Positions 1-4,525 of a stretch of DNA of 5,649 bases are shown piece after piece; positions within the stretch are counted from its first letter, which is position 1, and every line of letters begins with the position of its first letter. Position numbers and translations under genes: made by a program. Below the pieces are notes generated by a model. The model saw only the letters and a program-made list of their open reading frames with translations. It did no database searches and was not told the origin of the DNA. The stretch spans positions 1 through 5,649 of the forward strand of contig JAUXIQ010000155.1 in NCBI GenBank assembly GCA_030620925.1, written 5' to 3'. The DNA is from Nitrospinota bacterium (GTDB lineage Bacteria > JAUXIQ01).

Positions 1-185
1 CCATGCCCGGGGAGGTCTATTGCTACGGGAGTATGCGAATCCGCCACGGCCTCCATATGTTTTTCCCATACCCTTGTGTTGCACCCCGTGCCGTGGACGT
101 ACATCACCCTCTGCCCCTTCTTTGCCTTCGGGTCGCCTATGGCGTGATAATGGATTTTAAGCCCTCCGATTTCCACGAATCCCAT
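1..185 (-). CDS. Alpha/beta-fold hydrolase, N-terminal part (runs off left edge)
   Basis: Reading the minus strand from the ATG at 185-183 gives 61 full codons with no stop before the window ends. The translation begins MGFVEIGGLKIHYHAIGD, an N-terminal beta-hairpin typical of alpha/beta hydrolases. It continues with HGTG at residues 31-34, the usual HG-type oxyanion-hole segment after strand beta3, and with DLPGHG at about 57-62, the classic D-x-PG-hG turn after strand beta4. The catalytic Ser, Asp and His would lie beyond the left edge, so substrate and reaction cannot be given; esterase, lipase, thioesterase and C-C hydrolase remain possible. The start is supported by a GGAGGA Shine-Dalgarno at 197-192, six bases upstream. 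No signal peptide is visible, so it is probably cytoplasmic. An extended -10 promoter lies about 80 bases upstream. The family call is firm; the function is open. Confidence 0.85.
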   Translation of the reverse strand, partial: MGFVEIGGLKIHYHAIGDPKAKKGQRVMYVHGTGCNTRVWEKHMEAVADSHTPVAIDLPGH

Positions 186-263
186 GAATCTTCCTCCGAT
201 ATGCTCTGGCTGATGCGTTTATGTTTTCGGTCGTAATTGTTTTAAGCTCGCAATCGAGAGGGG

Positions 264-272
264 ATTATATCA
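264..272 (-). promoter_or_regulatory. Extended -10 promoter for the alpha/beta hydrolase
   Basis: The minus strand reads TGATATAAT, a perfect TG-n-TATAAT extended -10 element. No good -35 hexamer lies 16-19 bases upstream, which is tolerated by extended -10 promoters. Transcription would begin near 257, giving a leader of about 70 nt to the ATG at 185. Position and orientation fit the downstream hydrolase gene. Confidence 0.55.
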
Positions 273-356
273 CAAGAAAAGGGTGTGGACGTAACTATGC
301 GCTCAGGAAAAGGGCGGTCTTGTTCTTCGGGGCGGGAAAAATTTGAGGTCTCTTGT

Positions 357-373
357 CAGTCTTATTCAGACTG
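357..373 (-). terminator. Small hairpin just after the YbaK-domain gene
   Basis: CAGTCT and AGACTG form a perfect 6-bp inverted repeat with a 5-base loop, beginning two bases after the TGA stop of the 376-846 gene. This placement suggests a 3'-end structure. A run of five T (minus strand, 341-337) comes only about 15 bases later, so it is not a textbook intrinsic terminator. It could be a 3'-end stabilising hairpin or a weak terminator. Confidence 0.35.
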
Positions 374-375
374 GA

Positions 376-846
376 TCAGACGTGGGTGCAAATTTCTATC
401 CTTTCCGGGTTCACCAGCCGCTCGAAATCGGTGTATTTCATCTTGACCGTCTCCACGTGGCTTCCGGCGTTGAAGACCATATATTCGTTCTTCGAAAGCT
501 CAGGGTCCACGTAGACTTTCATGTCGTAGAGGTTGCCGAAAGGCGGCATGGCTCCCACCTCGCAGCCCGGGAACACGCTTTTGAATTCGTCTTCGGCGGC
601 CAATCTGATGTCGGGAGCATTGAAGACATCCTTGGCTTTCAGGAAGTCCACCTTGCAGTTGGCCGAGATCACCACCATGGACAGCGTTTCCATTGATTTC
701 AAGATGACCACTTTGGCCAGCATCTTGCCGCGAACGTGTTGGCGGGCGGCGATTTCCTGGGCGGTGTACGCTTCGGTATGAACGTTAACCTCGTACTCCA
801 CCCCCTCCGTTTTGAGAAAATCGTCTAAATTCTTCAGTATACTCAT
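376..846 (-). CDS. YbaK/ProX-domain protein, probable aminoacyl-tRNA deacylase family
   Basis: The 156-residue protein is about the usual length for a stand-alone YbaK/EbsC/ProX domain, and the domain fills it. Family hallmarks are GKMLAK at 40-45, where K45 matches the conserved lysine of the deacylase pocket; the GAMPPFG loop at 98-104, equivalent to the GxxPP(F)G signature; and FNAGSH at 126-130 followed by VETVKMKYTDFERLV at about 131-145. Characterised members hydrolyse misacylated tRNAs (for example Cys-tRNA-Pro or Ala-tRNA-Pro) in the cytoplasm, as trans-editing factors. The substrate cannot be inferred here because the family is diverse and some members have no known activity. The ATG at 846-844 is supported by AGAGGAG at 861-855, eight bases upstream. 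The gene is flanked by gaps of about 190 and 181 bases, so it is likely transcribed alone. Its leader carries two dyads and its upstream region a TTGACA -35. Confidence 0.85.
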   Translation of the reverse strand: MSILKNLDDFLKTEGVEYEVNVHTEAYTAQEIAARQHVRGKMLAKVVILKSMETLSMVVISANCKVDFLKAKDVFNAPDIRLAAEDEFKSVFPGCEVGAMPPFGNLYDMKVYVDPELSKNEYMVFNAGSHVETVKMKYTDFERLVNPERIEICTHV

Positions 847-861
847 GGTCTGTACTCCTCT

Positions 862-902
862 GGTATAAGATATACCCCTGAGTAAAATGTTGTGCCGACA
901 AC
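862..902 (-). promoter_or_regulatory. Two consecutive dyads in the YbaK-domain gene leader
   Basis: On the minus strand GTTGT-CGGC-ACAAC (902-889) is a 5-bp inverted repeat with a four-base loop. After 12 bases it is followed by GGTATA-TCT-TATACC (876-862), a perfect 6-bp inverted repeat with a three-base centre. The second dyad ends exactly where the AGAGGAG Shine-Dalgarno (861-855) begins. As DNA it could be a dimeric repressor operator; as RNA it would be a hairpin abutting the ribosome site. The sequence alone does not decide between these. Confidence 0.4.
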
Positions 903-916
903 TCTATTTTAACTGT

Positions 917-945
917 AAATTACTCCCCTCTTAATATGCTGTCAA
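917..945 (-). promoter_or_regulatory. Candidate sigma70-type promoter for the YbaK-domain gene
   Basis: On the minus strand a perfect TTGACA (945-940) is followed, after 17 bases, by TAATTT (922-917), a weak -10. The start would fall near 910, giving a leader of about 64 nt. The -35 match is excellent but the -10 matches only three of six consensus positions. Confidence 0.4.
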
Positions 946-955
946 TAATCATATT
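933..955. repeat. Inverted repeat AATATG-N11-CATATT over the -35 box
   Basis: AATATG (933-938) and CATATT (950-955) are perfect inverted 6-mers separated by 11 bases, and they enclose the TTGACA hexamer at 945-940. A dyad of this spacing is the kind bound by dimeric regulators. It lies in AT-rich DNA, where short dyads also arise by chance. Confidence 0.3.
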
Positions 956-1027
956 TTTCACTCGTTCATCAGTCAATATGGTACGGGAAATTCCTTTATT
1001 CACTCCCCATTATTAATACGAAAGACA

Positions 1028-2179
1028 TCAGGGGGCATAGCTGAGAGCCTGTTCGAGGTCGGCTATAATGTCTGCTGCGTCTTCTATACCCAGAGAGAGG
1101 CGCAAGGTCCCCTCTGTTATGCCCGCTCGCTCGAGGTGTTCCCGGGGCACGTTCTTATGGGAAGAGGTAACCGGCATGCTTATGAGGCTTTCCACACCTC
1201 CCAGGCTGGCGGCGGGGATGCAGGTGCGCAGGTTGTCCATTACTGCACCGGCTCCCCTCAGACCACCACTTACCTCAAAGGCCAACATCCCTCCGAAACC
1301 GCGCATTTGCCTCCGGGCCAACTGATGCTGGGGGTGAGAGGGAAGGCCCGGATACGAAACCCGCAGCACTTTGGGGTGCTCCTCCAGGAATCGGGCCACT
1401 TCCATCGCCGTCAGATTATGGCGCTCCACTCTCAACCCCAGCGTCTTGAGCCCTCTGTTCAAGAGGTAACCTGCGAATGGGTCGAGAGTGCTTCCCAACG
1501 TGCTGGCGGTCTCACGCACCTTTTCTACAAGCTCTCTTTTGCCCACCACCGCTCCGGCCACCACGTCGCAGAACCCGTTGAGGTATTTCGTTGCGCTGTG
1601 CACGACCAGGTCGGCACCCAGCTCCAGAGGCCGTTGATTGTAAGGAGTGGCGAAGGTATTATCCACTATAATTGTGGCTCCATGACGCCGGCCAAGCTCC
1701 ACCACCGCCTCGATATCAACCAGCTTGAGCACAGGGTTAGTGGGGGTCTCGATGAAAATAACTCCCGTGTTTTTGTCGACCGCCTCTCGCATCTGATCGA
1801 AATCTGTAGTGTCCACCAGGGAGACGTTTATGCCATGCCCGGGCAGAAACTGAGAGAATAGTTTGAGGGTGGTGCCGTAGAGGTCGGTAATGGAGACCAG
1901 TCGCCCTCCTGAGTTCAGGAAAGTCATCACCGAGGCGGAAATGGCGGCCATACCTGAGGAGGTGATCAGGGCGGCATCTCCTTCCTCGAGGGAAGCTATT
2001 TTATCCTCCGCCACTTTTATTGTTGGGTTGCTGAAGCGGGTGTACAGGTAGTTTCCCCTGTTTCCCTGCCTGAAAGTGGAAGTCTGATAGATGGGCGTGG
2101 CGACGGCCCCGGTTTCGGGGTCGATTGTTTCACCTGCATGCACCGCCCTTGTGGTAAAGCCTTCTCTACGCTCAGCCAT
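1028..2179 (-). CDS. PLP-dependent Cys/Met-metabolism enzyme (cystathionine gamma-synthase/lyase-like)
   Basis: A full-length (383 aa) member of the trans-sulfuration fold-type I PLP family, whose members are usually 380-400 aa, homotetrameric and cytoplasmic. Visible landmarks: YTRFSNPT at 46-53, which gives Y46/R48 contacting the neighbouring subunit's PLP phosphate; SSGMAA at 74-79; LYG at 100-102 with Y101 stacking on the cofactor; D173 in VDNTF for the pyridine nitrogen; SATKYLNG at 195-202 with K198 as the PLP lysine; SLGGVESLIS at 325-334; and R360 in TLRLSLGIED for the substrate carboxylate. Reaction specificity is unsure. The Glu preceding SLGG in cystathionine gamma-synthases and gamma-lyases is A324 here, and the Arg five residues after the cofactor Tyr is K106. 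The methionine gamma-lyase Cys is T103. Candidates are cystathionine beta- or gamma-lyase, gamma-synthase, or a related sulfur-amino-acid lyase. The ATG is supported by AAGGAG at 2195-2190. It is divergent from the nitronate monooxygenase-like gene. Confidence 0.9.
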   Translation of the reverse strand: MAERREGFTTRAVHAGETIDPETGAVATPIYQTSTFRQGNRGNYLYTRFSNPTIKVAEDKIASLEEGDAALITSSGMAAISASVMTFLNSGGRLVSITDLYGTTLKLFSQFLPGHGINVSLVDTTDFDQMREAVDKNTGVIFIETPTNPVLKLVDIEAVVELGRRHGATIIVDNTFATPYNQRPLELGADLVVHSATKYLNGFCDVVAGAVVGKRELVEKVRETASTLGSTLDPFAGYLLNRGLKTLGLRVERHNLTAMEVARFLEEHPKVLRVSYPGLPSHPQHQLARRQMRGFGGMLAFEVSGGLRGAGAVMDNLRTCIPAASLGGVESLISMPVTSSHKNVPREHLERAGITEGTLRLSLGIEDAADIIADLEQALSYAP

Positions 2180-2261
2180 TGTCAGTCATCTCCTTTTTCA
2201 CGGCTATATTCCTCTAAGGATTTGTTGAAGCGAGGTTGTGCTTATGCTATGTTCACCATTA

Positions 2262-2291
2262 AATATATAACGGGCATCGGTCCGGAATTAA
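2262..2291 (-). promoter_or_regulatory. Weak candidate promoter for the Cys/Met enzyme
   Basis: The minus strand has TATATT (2267-2262) as a -10, with TTAATT (2291-2286) 18 bases upstream as a poor -35. The start would fall near 2255, giving a leader of about 75 nt, similar to other genes in the window. The hexamers are weak and the assignment rests mainly on position. Confidence 0.25.
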
Positions 2292-2308
2292 CGTCTTGAA
2301 TAAGGCGT

Positions 2309-2321
2309 TTTGCTATGCAAA
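2309..2321. repeat. 5-3-5 dyad TTTGC-TAT-GCAAA between divergent genes
   Basis: A perfect 5-bp inverted repeat with a three-base centre lies in the 199-base divergent intergenic region (2180-2378). It ends 57 bases before the GTG of the plus-strand gene and 130 bases before the ATG of the minus-strand gene. Its size and position suit a regulator site, possibly acting on the plus-strand gene, for which I could identify no convincing promoter hexamers. The evidence is the symmetry alone. Confidence 0.3.
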
Positions 2322-2378
2322 GATAGAAGCCTGTTTCGCAGATGAGCCTTTTAACATTTTAGCGAGAGGAGAGGGAAA

Positions 2379-3371
2379 GTGGCAGGCAATATTTTAAATA
2401 CCGAACTCTGCTCCATGTTGGGCATCGAATATCCGATCATGCAGGCAGGGATGGGGTACCTGGCCCGCTCGGACCTCGCCGCAGCGGTTTCTGAGGCAGG
2501 AGGGCTGGGGGTTATAGGGGCGGCCTCGCTCACGCCGGAGATACTGCGGGAAGAGATAGGAAAGGTGAAGGAGCGCACTGAAAATCCCTTCGCCGTGGAC
2601 ATCCTTTTCGCCCGGATGCCCTCCGGGGATGACAGCAGGATCAACGAGTACAGCGACGAAGTGAACGATTTTATAGAGATATGTTTCGAGGAGGATGTCC
2701 CTGTAATCGCGTCGGGCCTGGGGAATCCGGCACAAATAGTTCCCCGCGCTCATGAGACGGGCAAGAAGGTAATCGCCCTGGTGGGCAACGTGAAGAACGC
2801 CCTGCGCGTTGAGGCGGGTGGCGTGGATTTGATAGTCGCTCAGGGGCACGATGCGGGGGGGCACACCGGCCGCATAGGGACCATGAGTCTCGTTCCCTCG
2901 GTGATCGATGCGGTGAAAGTCCCGGTGGCGGCGGCGGGAGGCATAGTCGACGGCCGGGGCCTGGCGGCTGCGATGATGCTCGGTGCGGTTGGAGTCTGGT
3001 GCGGCACTCGGTTCGTGACCACCAAGCAGGCGCATTCGCACGATAACTACAAGGACAAAATCTGCGAGATAAACGAGGAAGGCACTATCGTTACCCGGGC
3101 CTTCACCGGCAAGACCTGCCGCGTCATACCCAACGAGTTCACCGATTCATGGATCGGGCGCGAGGACGAGATAGAACCTTTCCCCCTGCAGGGCATTAAG
3201 GTGGGCCAGGATGTTGCGTTATCGGCGCGCCGGGACGGCAATACCAACCTGGGCTCGATGCCCGCCAGCCAGGGATCGAGCATGATCACCAGCGTAAAAG
3301 ACGCGGGAGACGTGGTAAGGGAAATGGTCGCCCAGGCCCATGAGGTTCTCGCCCGCTACATCCGGGCGTAG
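2379..3371 (+). CDS. Nitronate monooxygenase / FabK-like FMN oxidoreductase
   Basis: The 330-residue protein is a TIM-barrel flavoprotein of the nitronate monooxygenase (former 2-nitropropane dioxygenase) family, near the usual 310-350 aa. Seen in order: IEYPIMQAGM at 16-25, the first-strand FMN segment; GGLGVIGAAS at 41-50; AQGHDAGGHTG at 154-164, with H162 matching the catalytic His of nitronate monooxygenases and the active-site His of FabK; AAGGIVDGRG at 185-194 and WCGTRFVTT at 207-215, which bind the FMN phosphate; and a C-terminal stretch ending QGSSMITSVKDAGDVVREM. Known members oxidise alkyl nitronates with O2 or reduce enoyl-ACP (FabK). No fatty-acid-synthesis genes adjoin, so nitronate monooxygenase is the better label, but the two are hard to separate by eye. 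The GTG start is chosen because GAGGAG (2366-2371) lies seven bases upstream; the next in-frame ATG is at codon 13. It is convergent with the crotonase gene. Confidence 0.88.
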   Translation: MAGNILNTELCSMLGIEYPIMQAGMGYLARSDLAAAVSEAGGLGVIGAASLTPEILREEIGKVKERTENPFAVDILFARMPSGDDSRINEYSDEVNDFIEICFEEDVPVIASGLGNPAQIVPRAHETGKKVIALVGNVKNALRVEAGGVDLIVAQGHDAGGHTGRIGTMSLVPSVIDAVKVPVAAAGGIVDGRGLAAAMMLGAVGVWCGTRFVTTKQAHSHDNYKDKICEINEEGTIVTRAFTGKTCRVIPNEFTDSWIGREDEIEPFPLQGIKVGQDVALSARRDGNTNLGSMPASQGSSMITSVKDAGDVVREMVAQAHEVLARYIRA

Positions 3372-3395
3372 TCAGGAAATACCTGCTACCGGCCC
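3364..3395. terminator. Convergent-gene hairpin containing both stop codons
   Basis: GTAG (3368-3371), a bulged T, then CAGG (3373-3376) pair with CCTG (3382-3385) and CTAC (3386-3389) around the loop AAATA. GGGC (3364-3367) can pair further out with GCCC (3392-3395) across a two-base bulge. The plus-strand stop TAG (3369-3371) and the minus-strand stop TAG (3388-3386) sit opposite each other in the stem. No T-run follows on either strand, so it may act as a bidirectional 3'-end structure rather than a canonical intrinsic terminator. Confidence 0.45.
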
Positions 3396-4174
3396 TGAAA
3401 TTCGGGAGGCCGCTTTTCAAGAAAGGCCGTGAGCCCCTCCTTGACGTCCTCGCTGGCGTAGACCTGCTTGACCATCTCGTCCACGTCTGAAGAGTCTATC
3501 TGTTTCTGCGGGCTGAGGCACTTATGCACCATCTTCTTGAACCCGCGGACTGACAGCGGGGCGTTCTGAGCTATCTCCCCGGCTATTTGCATAGTGGTCT
3601 CATGCAATTGGTCGTGAGGCACCAGGTAGTTTACGAGACCGATTTCGAGGGCCTTGCCGGCATCGAAGATTCTCCCCGTGAAGAGCAGTTCCTTGGTGTA
3701 CATGATTCCCATGGCGTTGACCAGCCGCTGCACCAGGCCGTAATTGAGTAGTATGCCCCTTTTTGCCAGGGGCATGCCGAAGTGGGCTCTTTCCGAAGCG
3801 ATTCGTATGTCACAATTCACCGCCAGCTCGCAGCCTCCGGCCAGGGCGTAACCGTTGACCATGGCGATGACCGGATTCGGAAAGTCGATGATGCTGTCCA
3901 GGGCACCTTCCACATATGAAGCGTCGCTGCCCCGCTCGGCCCTCTCCTCCTGTGTCTTCAGGATTTCGGCCATATCCGCCCCGGATGAGAAAGCCTTATC
4001 GCCCGCGCCGGTAACGACAGCCACCCTTATGTCCTCATCTCCGGCCATGGATTGCATTATGTCCGCAAGCTCGACCCACATGGCTGTATTGAACGCATTT
4101 CGCTGTGCAGGGCGGTTTATGGTGATGGTACAAATGTGTGCATCCTTTTCGATAAGGAAATTTTCCTCCGCCAT
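3386..4174 (-). CDS. Enoyl-CoA hydratase/isomerase (crotonase) family protein
   Basis: A complete 262-residue crotonase, the normal length for the single-domain family, which acts on acyl-CoA thioesters in the cytoplasm as trimers or hexamers. Seen: ITINRPAQRNAFN at 17-29; AFSSGADM at 61-68, the first oxyanion-hole strand; VNGYALAGGCELAVNCDIRIA at 106-126, the second oxyanion-hole element with E116 matching rat crotonase Glu144; HFGMP at 131-135; and the C-terminal helices ending SEDVKEGLTAFLEKRPPEF at 241-259. At the position of the second catalytic Glu (rat Glu164) the protein has L136 (GMPLAKRGI), so simple syn-hydration of enoyl-CoA is doubtful; an isomerase, hydrolase, lyase or other crotonase chemistry is possible. 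The ATG at 4174 is supported by AGGAGG (4184-4179) and GGAGAG (4188-4183). It has its own strong promoter and ends 14 bases from the convergent flavoprotein gene. Confidence 0.88.
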   Translation of the reverse strand: MAEENFLIEKDAHICTITINRPAQRNAFNTAMWVELADIMQSMAGDEDIRVAVVTGAGDKAFSSGADMAEILKTQEERAERGSDASYVEGALDSIIDFPNPVIAMVNGYALAGGCELAVNCDIRIASERAHFGMPLAKRGILLNYGLVQRLVNAMGIMYTKELLFTGRIFDAGKALEIGLVNYLVPHDQLHETTMQIAGEIAQNAPLSVRGFKKMVHKCLSPQKQIDSSDVDEMVKQVYASEDVKEGLTAFLEKRPPEFQGR

Positions 4175-4250
4175 GTGGCCTCCTCTCCCAATTTCTATAC
4201 CTGGTTATAAAGTTGCCTTAAAACAGTTGTTTTTTTGATGGAGATTTAAT

Positions 4251-4278
4251 ATTATACCATTCCACGTAGAGGTCTCAA
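4251..4278 (-). promoter_or_regulatory. Strong sigma70-type promoter for the crotonase gene
   Basis: The minus strand carries TTGAGA (4278-4273; five of six consensus positions), a 16-base spacer and a perfect TATAAT (4256-4251) preceded by TGG, making an extended -10. The start would be near 4244, leaving a leader of about 70 nt before the ATG at 4174. This is the best promoter in the window. Confidence 0.65.
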
Positions 4279-4285
4279 GTTTGAT

Positions 4286-4298
4286 GTGAATATTTCAC
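4286..4298. repeat. 5-3-5 dyad GTGAA-TAT-TTCAC upstream of the crotonase promoter
   Basis: A perfect 5-bp inverted repeat with a TAT centre starts eight bases upstream of the crotonase -35 (4278-4273, minus strand). That is a suitable place for an activator or an upstream repressor site. Its design matches the dyad at 2309-2321, which also has a TAT centre, although the half-sites differ. Confidence 0.35.
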
Positions 4299-4350
4299 CT
4301 GTTCGTCCTATATTATTTTTATCGCAAAGTGAGTTTAAACGCCTTAAAGC

Positions 4351-4364
4351 ATAAGTATACTTAT
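4351..4364. repeat. 14-bp perfect palindrome ATAAGTATACTTAT
   Basis: Every base of the 14-mer pairs with its mirror position; symmetry ends at C4350/A4365. It lies about 50 bases upstream of the candidate sensor promoter and about 75 upstream of the crotonase -35. It could be a dimeric regulator's operator. AT-richness raises the chance expectation, but 14 uninterrupted bases is longer than other dyads here. Confidence 0.4.
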
Positions 4365-4415
4365 AATAAACTTTTAGCGGTAAAATATATAAAACGCCAA
4401 TTGATTCATATCTTA

Positions 4416-4443
4416 TTGAAATATTTAAAGTTTTTATTAAAAT
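4416..4443 (+). promoter_or_regulatory. Candidate sigma70-type promoter for the PAS-GAF sensor gene
   Basis: TTGAAA (4416-4421) and TAAAAT (4438-4443), each matching five of six consensus bases, are separated by 16 bases. The start would be near 4450, giving a leader of about 76 nt to the ATG at 4526. The DNA is AT-rich, so other near-matches exist and this is only the best of several. Confidence 0.4.
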
Positions 4444-4525
4444 ATGTCGAAAAATTAAAATATAGCGTGTTAAGGAAGGGTTGTGAAAAGTTAGTCATCC
4501 GCTCAATTTGTTATGGGACGTAAAG

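Larger units (their letters stand above)
4175..4525. other. AT-rich divergent intergenic region without a gene
   Basis: These 351 bases separate the crotonase gene from the PAS-GAF sensor gene. They are markedly more AT-rich than the coding DNA, especially from about 4340 to 4470. They hold a good minus-strand promoter for the crotonase, a GTGAA-TAT-TTCAC dyad, a 14-bp perfect palindrome and a plausible plus-strand promoter for the sensor. An open frame of 64 codons starting at 4329 has no Shine-Dalgarno and a low-complexity Lys/Leu/Tyr composition expected from AT-rich DNA, so I do not call it. I see no tRNA, riboswitch or mobile-element ends. Confidence 0.7.

Noticed and set aside
337-341. 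T-run as an intrinsic terminator of the YbaK-domain gene
   Set aside because: The run of five T on the minus strand is about 15 bases from the hairpin at 357-373, too far for a canonical terminator, so only a low-confidence call was made for the hairpin.
343-696. Plus-strand open frame over the YbaK-domain gene
   Set aside because: It mirrors the real minus-strand gene, and its His/Val-rich translation is typical of antisense frames.
941-978. Direct repeat GTCAATA (941-947 and 972-978)
   Set aside because: Seven bases repeated once in AT-rich DNA is expected by chance and no further copies were seen.
1136-1861. Long (241-codon) plus-strand open frame inside the Cys/Met enzyme gene
   Set aside because: It is antisense to a gene with every family motif intact, and its translation has no recognisable domain; it is a shadow frame.
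2180-2378. Possible SAM riboswitch upstream of the Cys/Met enzyme
   Set aside because: The minus strand has CTTATTCAAGACG, faintly like the start of a SAM-I element, but the following conserved GGTGGAGGGACTGGCCC-type core and the AAGC helix are absent.
2394-3041. 215-codon minus-strand open frame inside the nitronate monooxygenase-like gene
   Set aside because: It is antisense to a complete flavoprotein and has no coherent protein features; it is a shadow frame.
4329-4523. 64-codon plus-strand open frame in the AT-rich gap
   Set aside because: It has no Shine-Dalgarno, a Lys/Leu/Tyr-rich composition expected from AT-rich DNA, no recognisable motif, and it overlaps the likely promoter and leader of the sensor gene.
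4508-4525. Upstream TTG start for the sensor gene
   Set aside because: TTG at 4508 is in frame but has no Shine-Dalgarno; ATG 4526 has at least a GGGA at suitable spacing.
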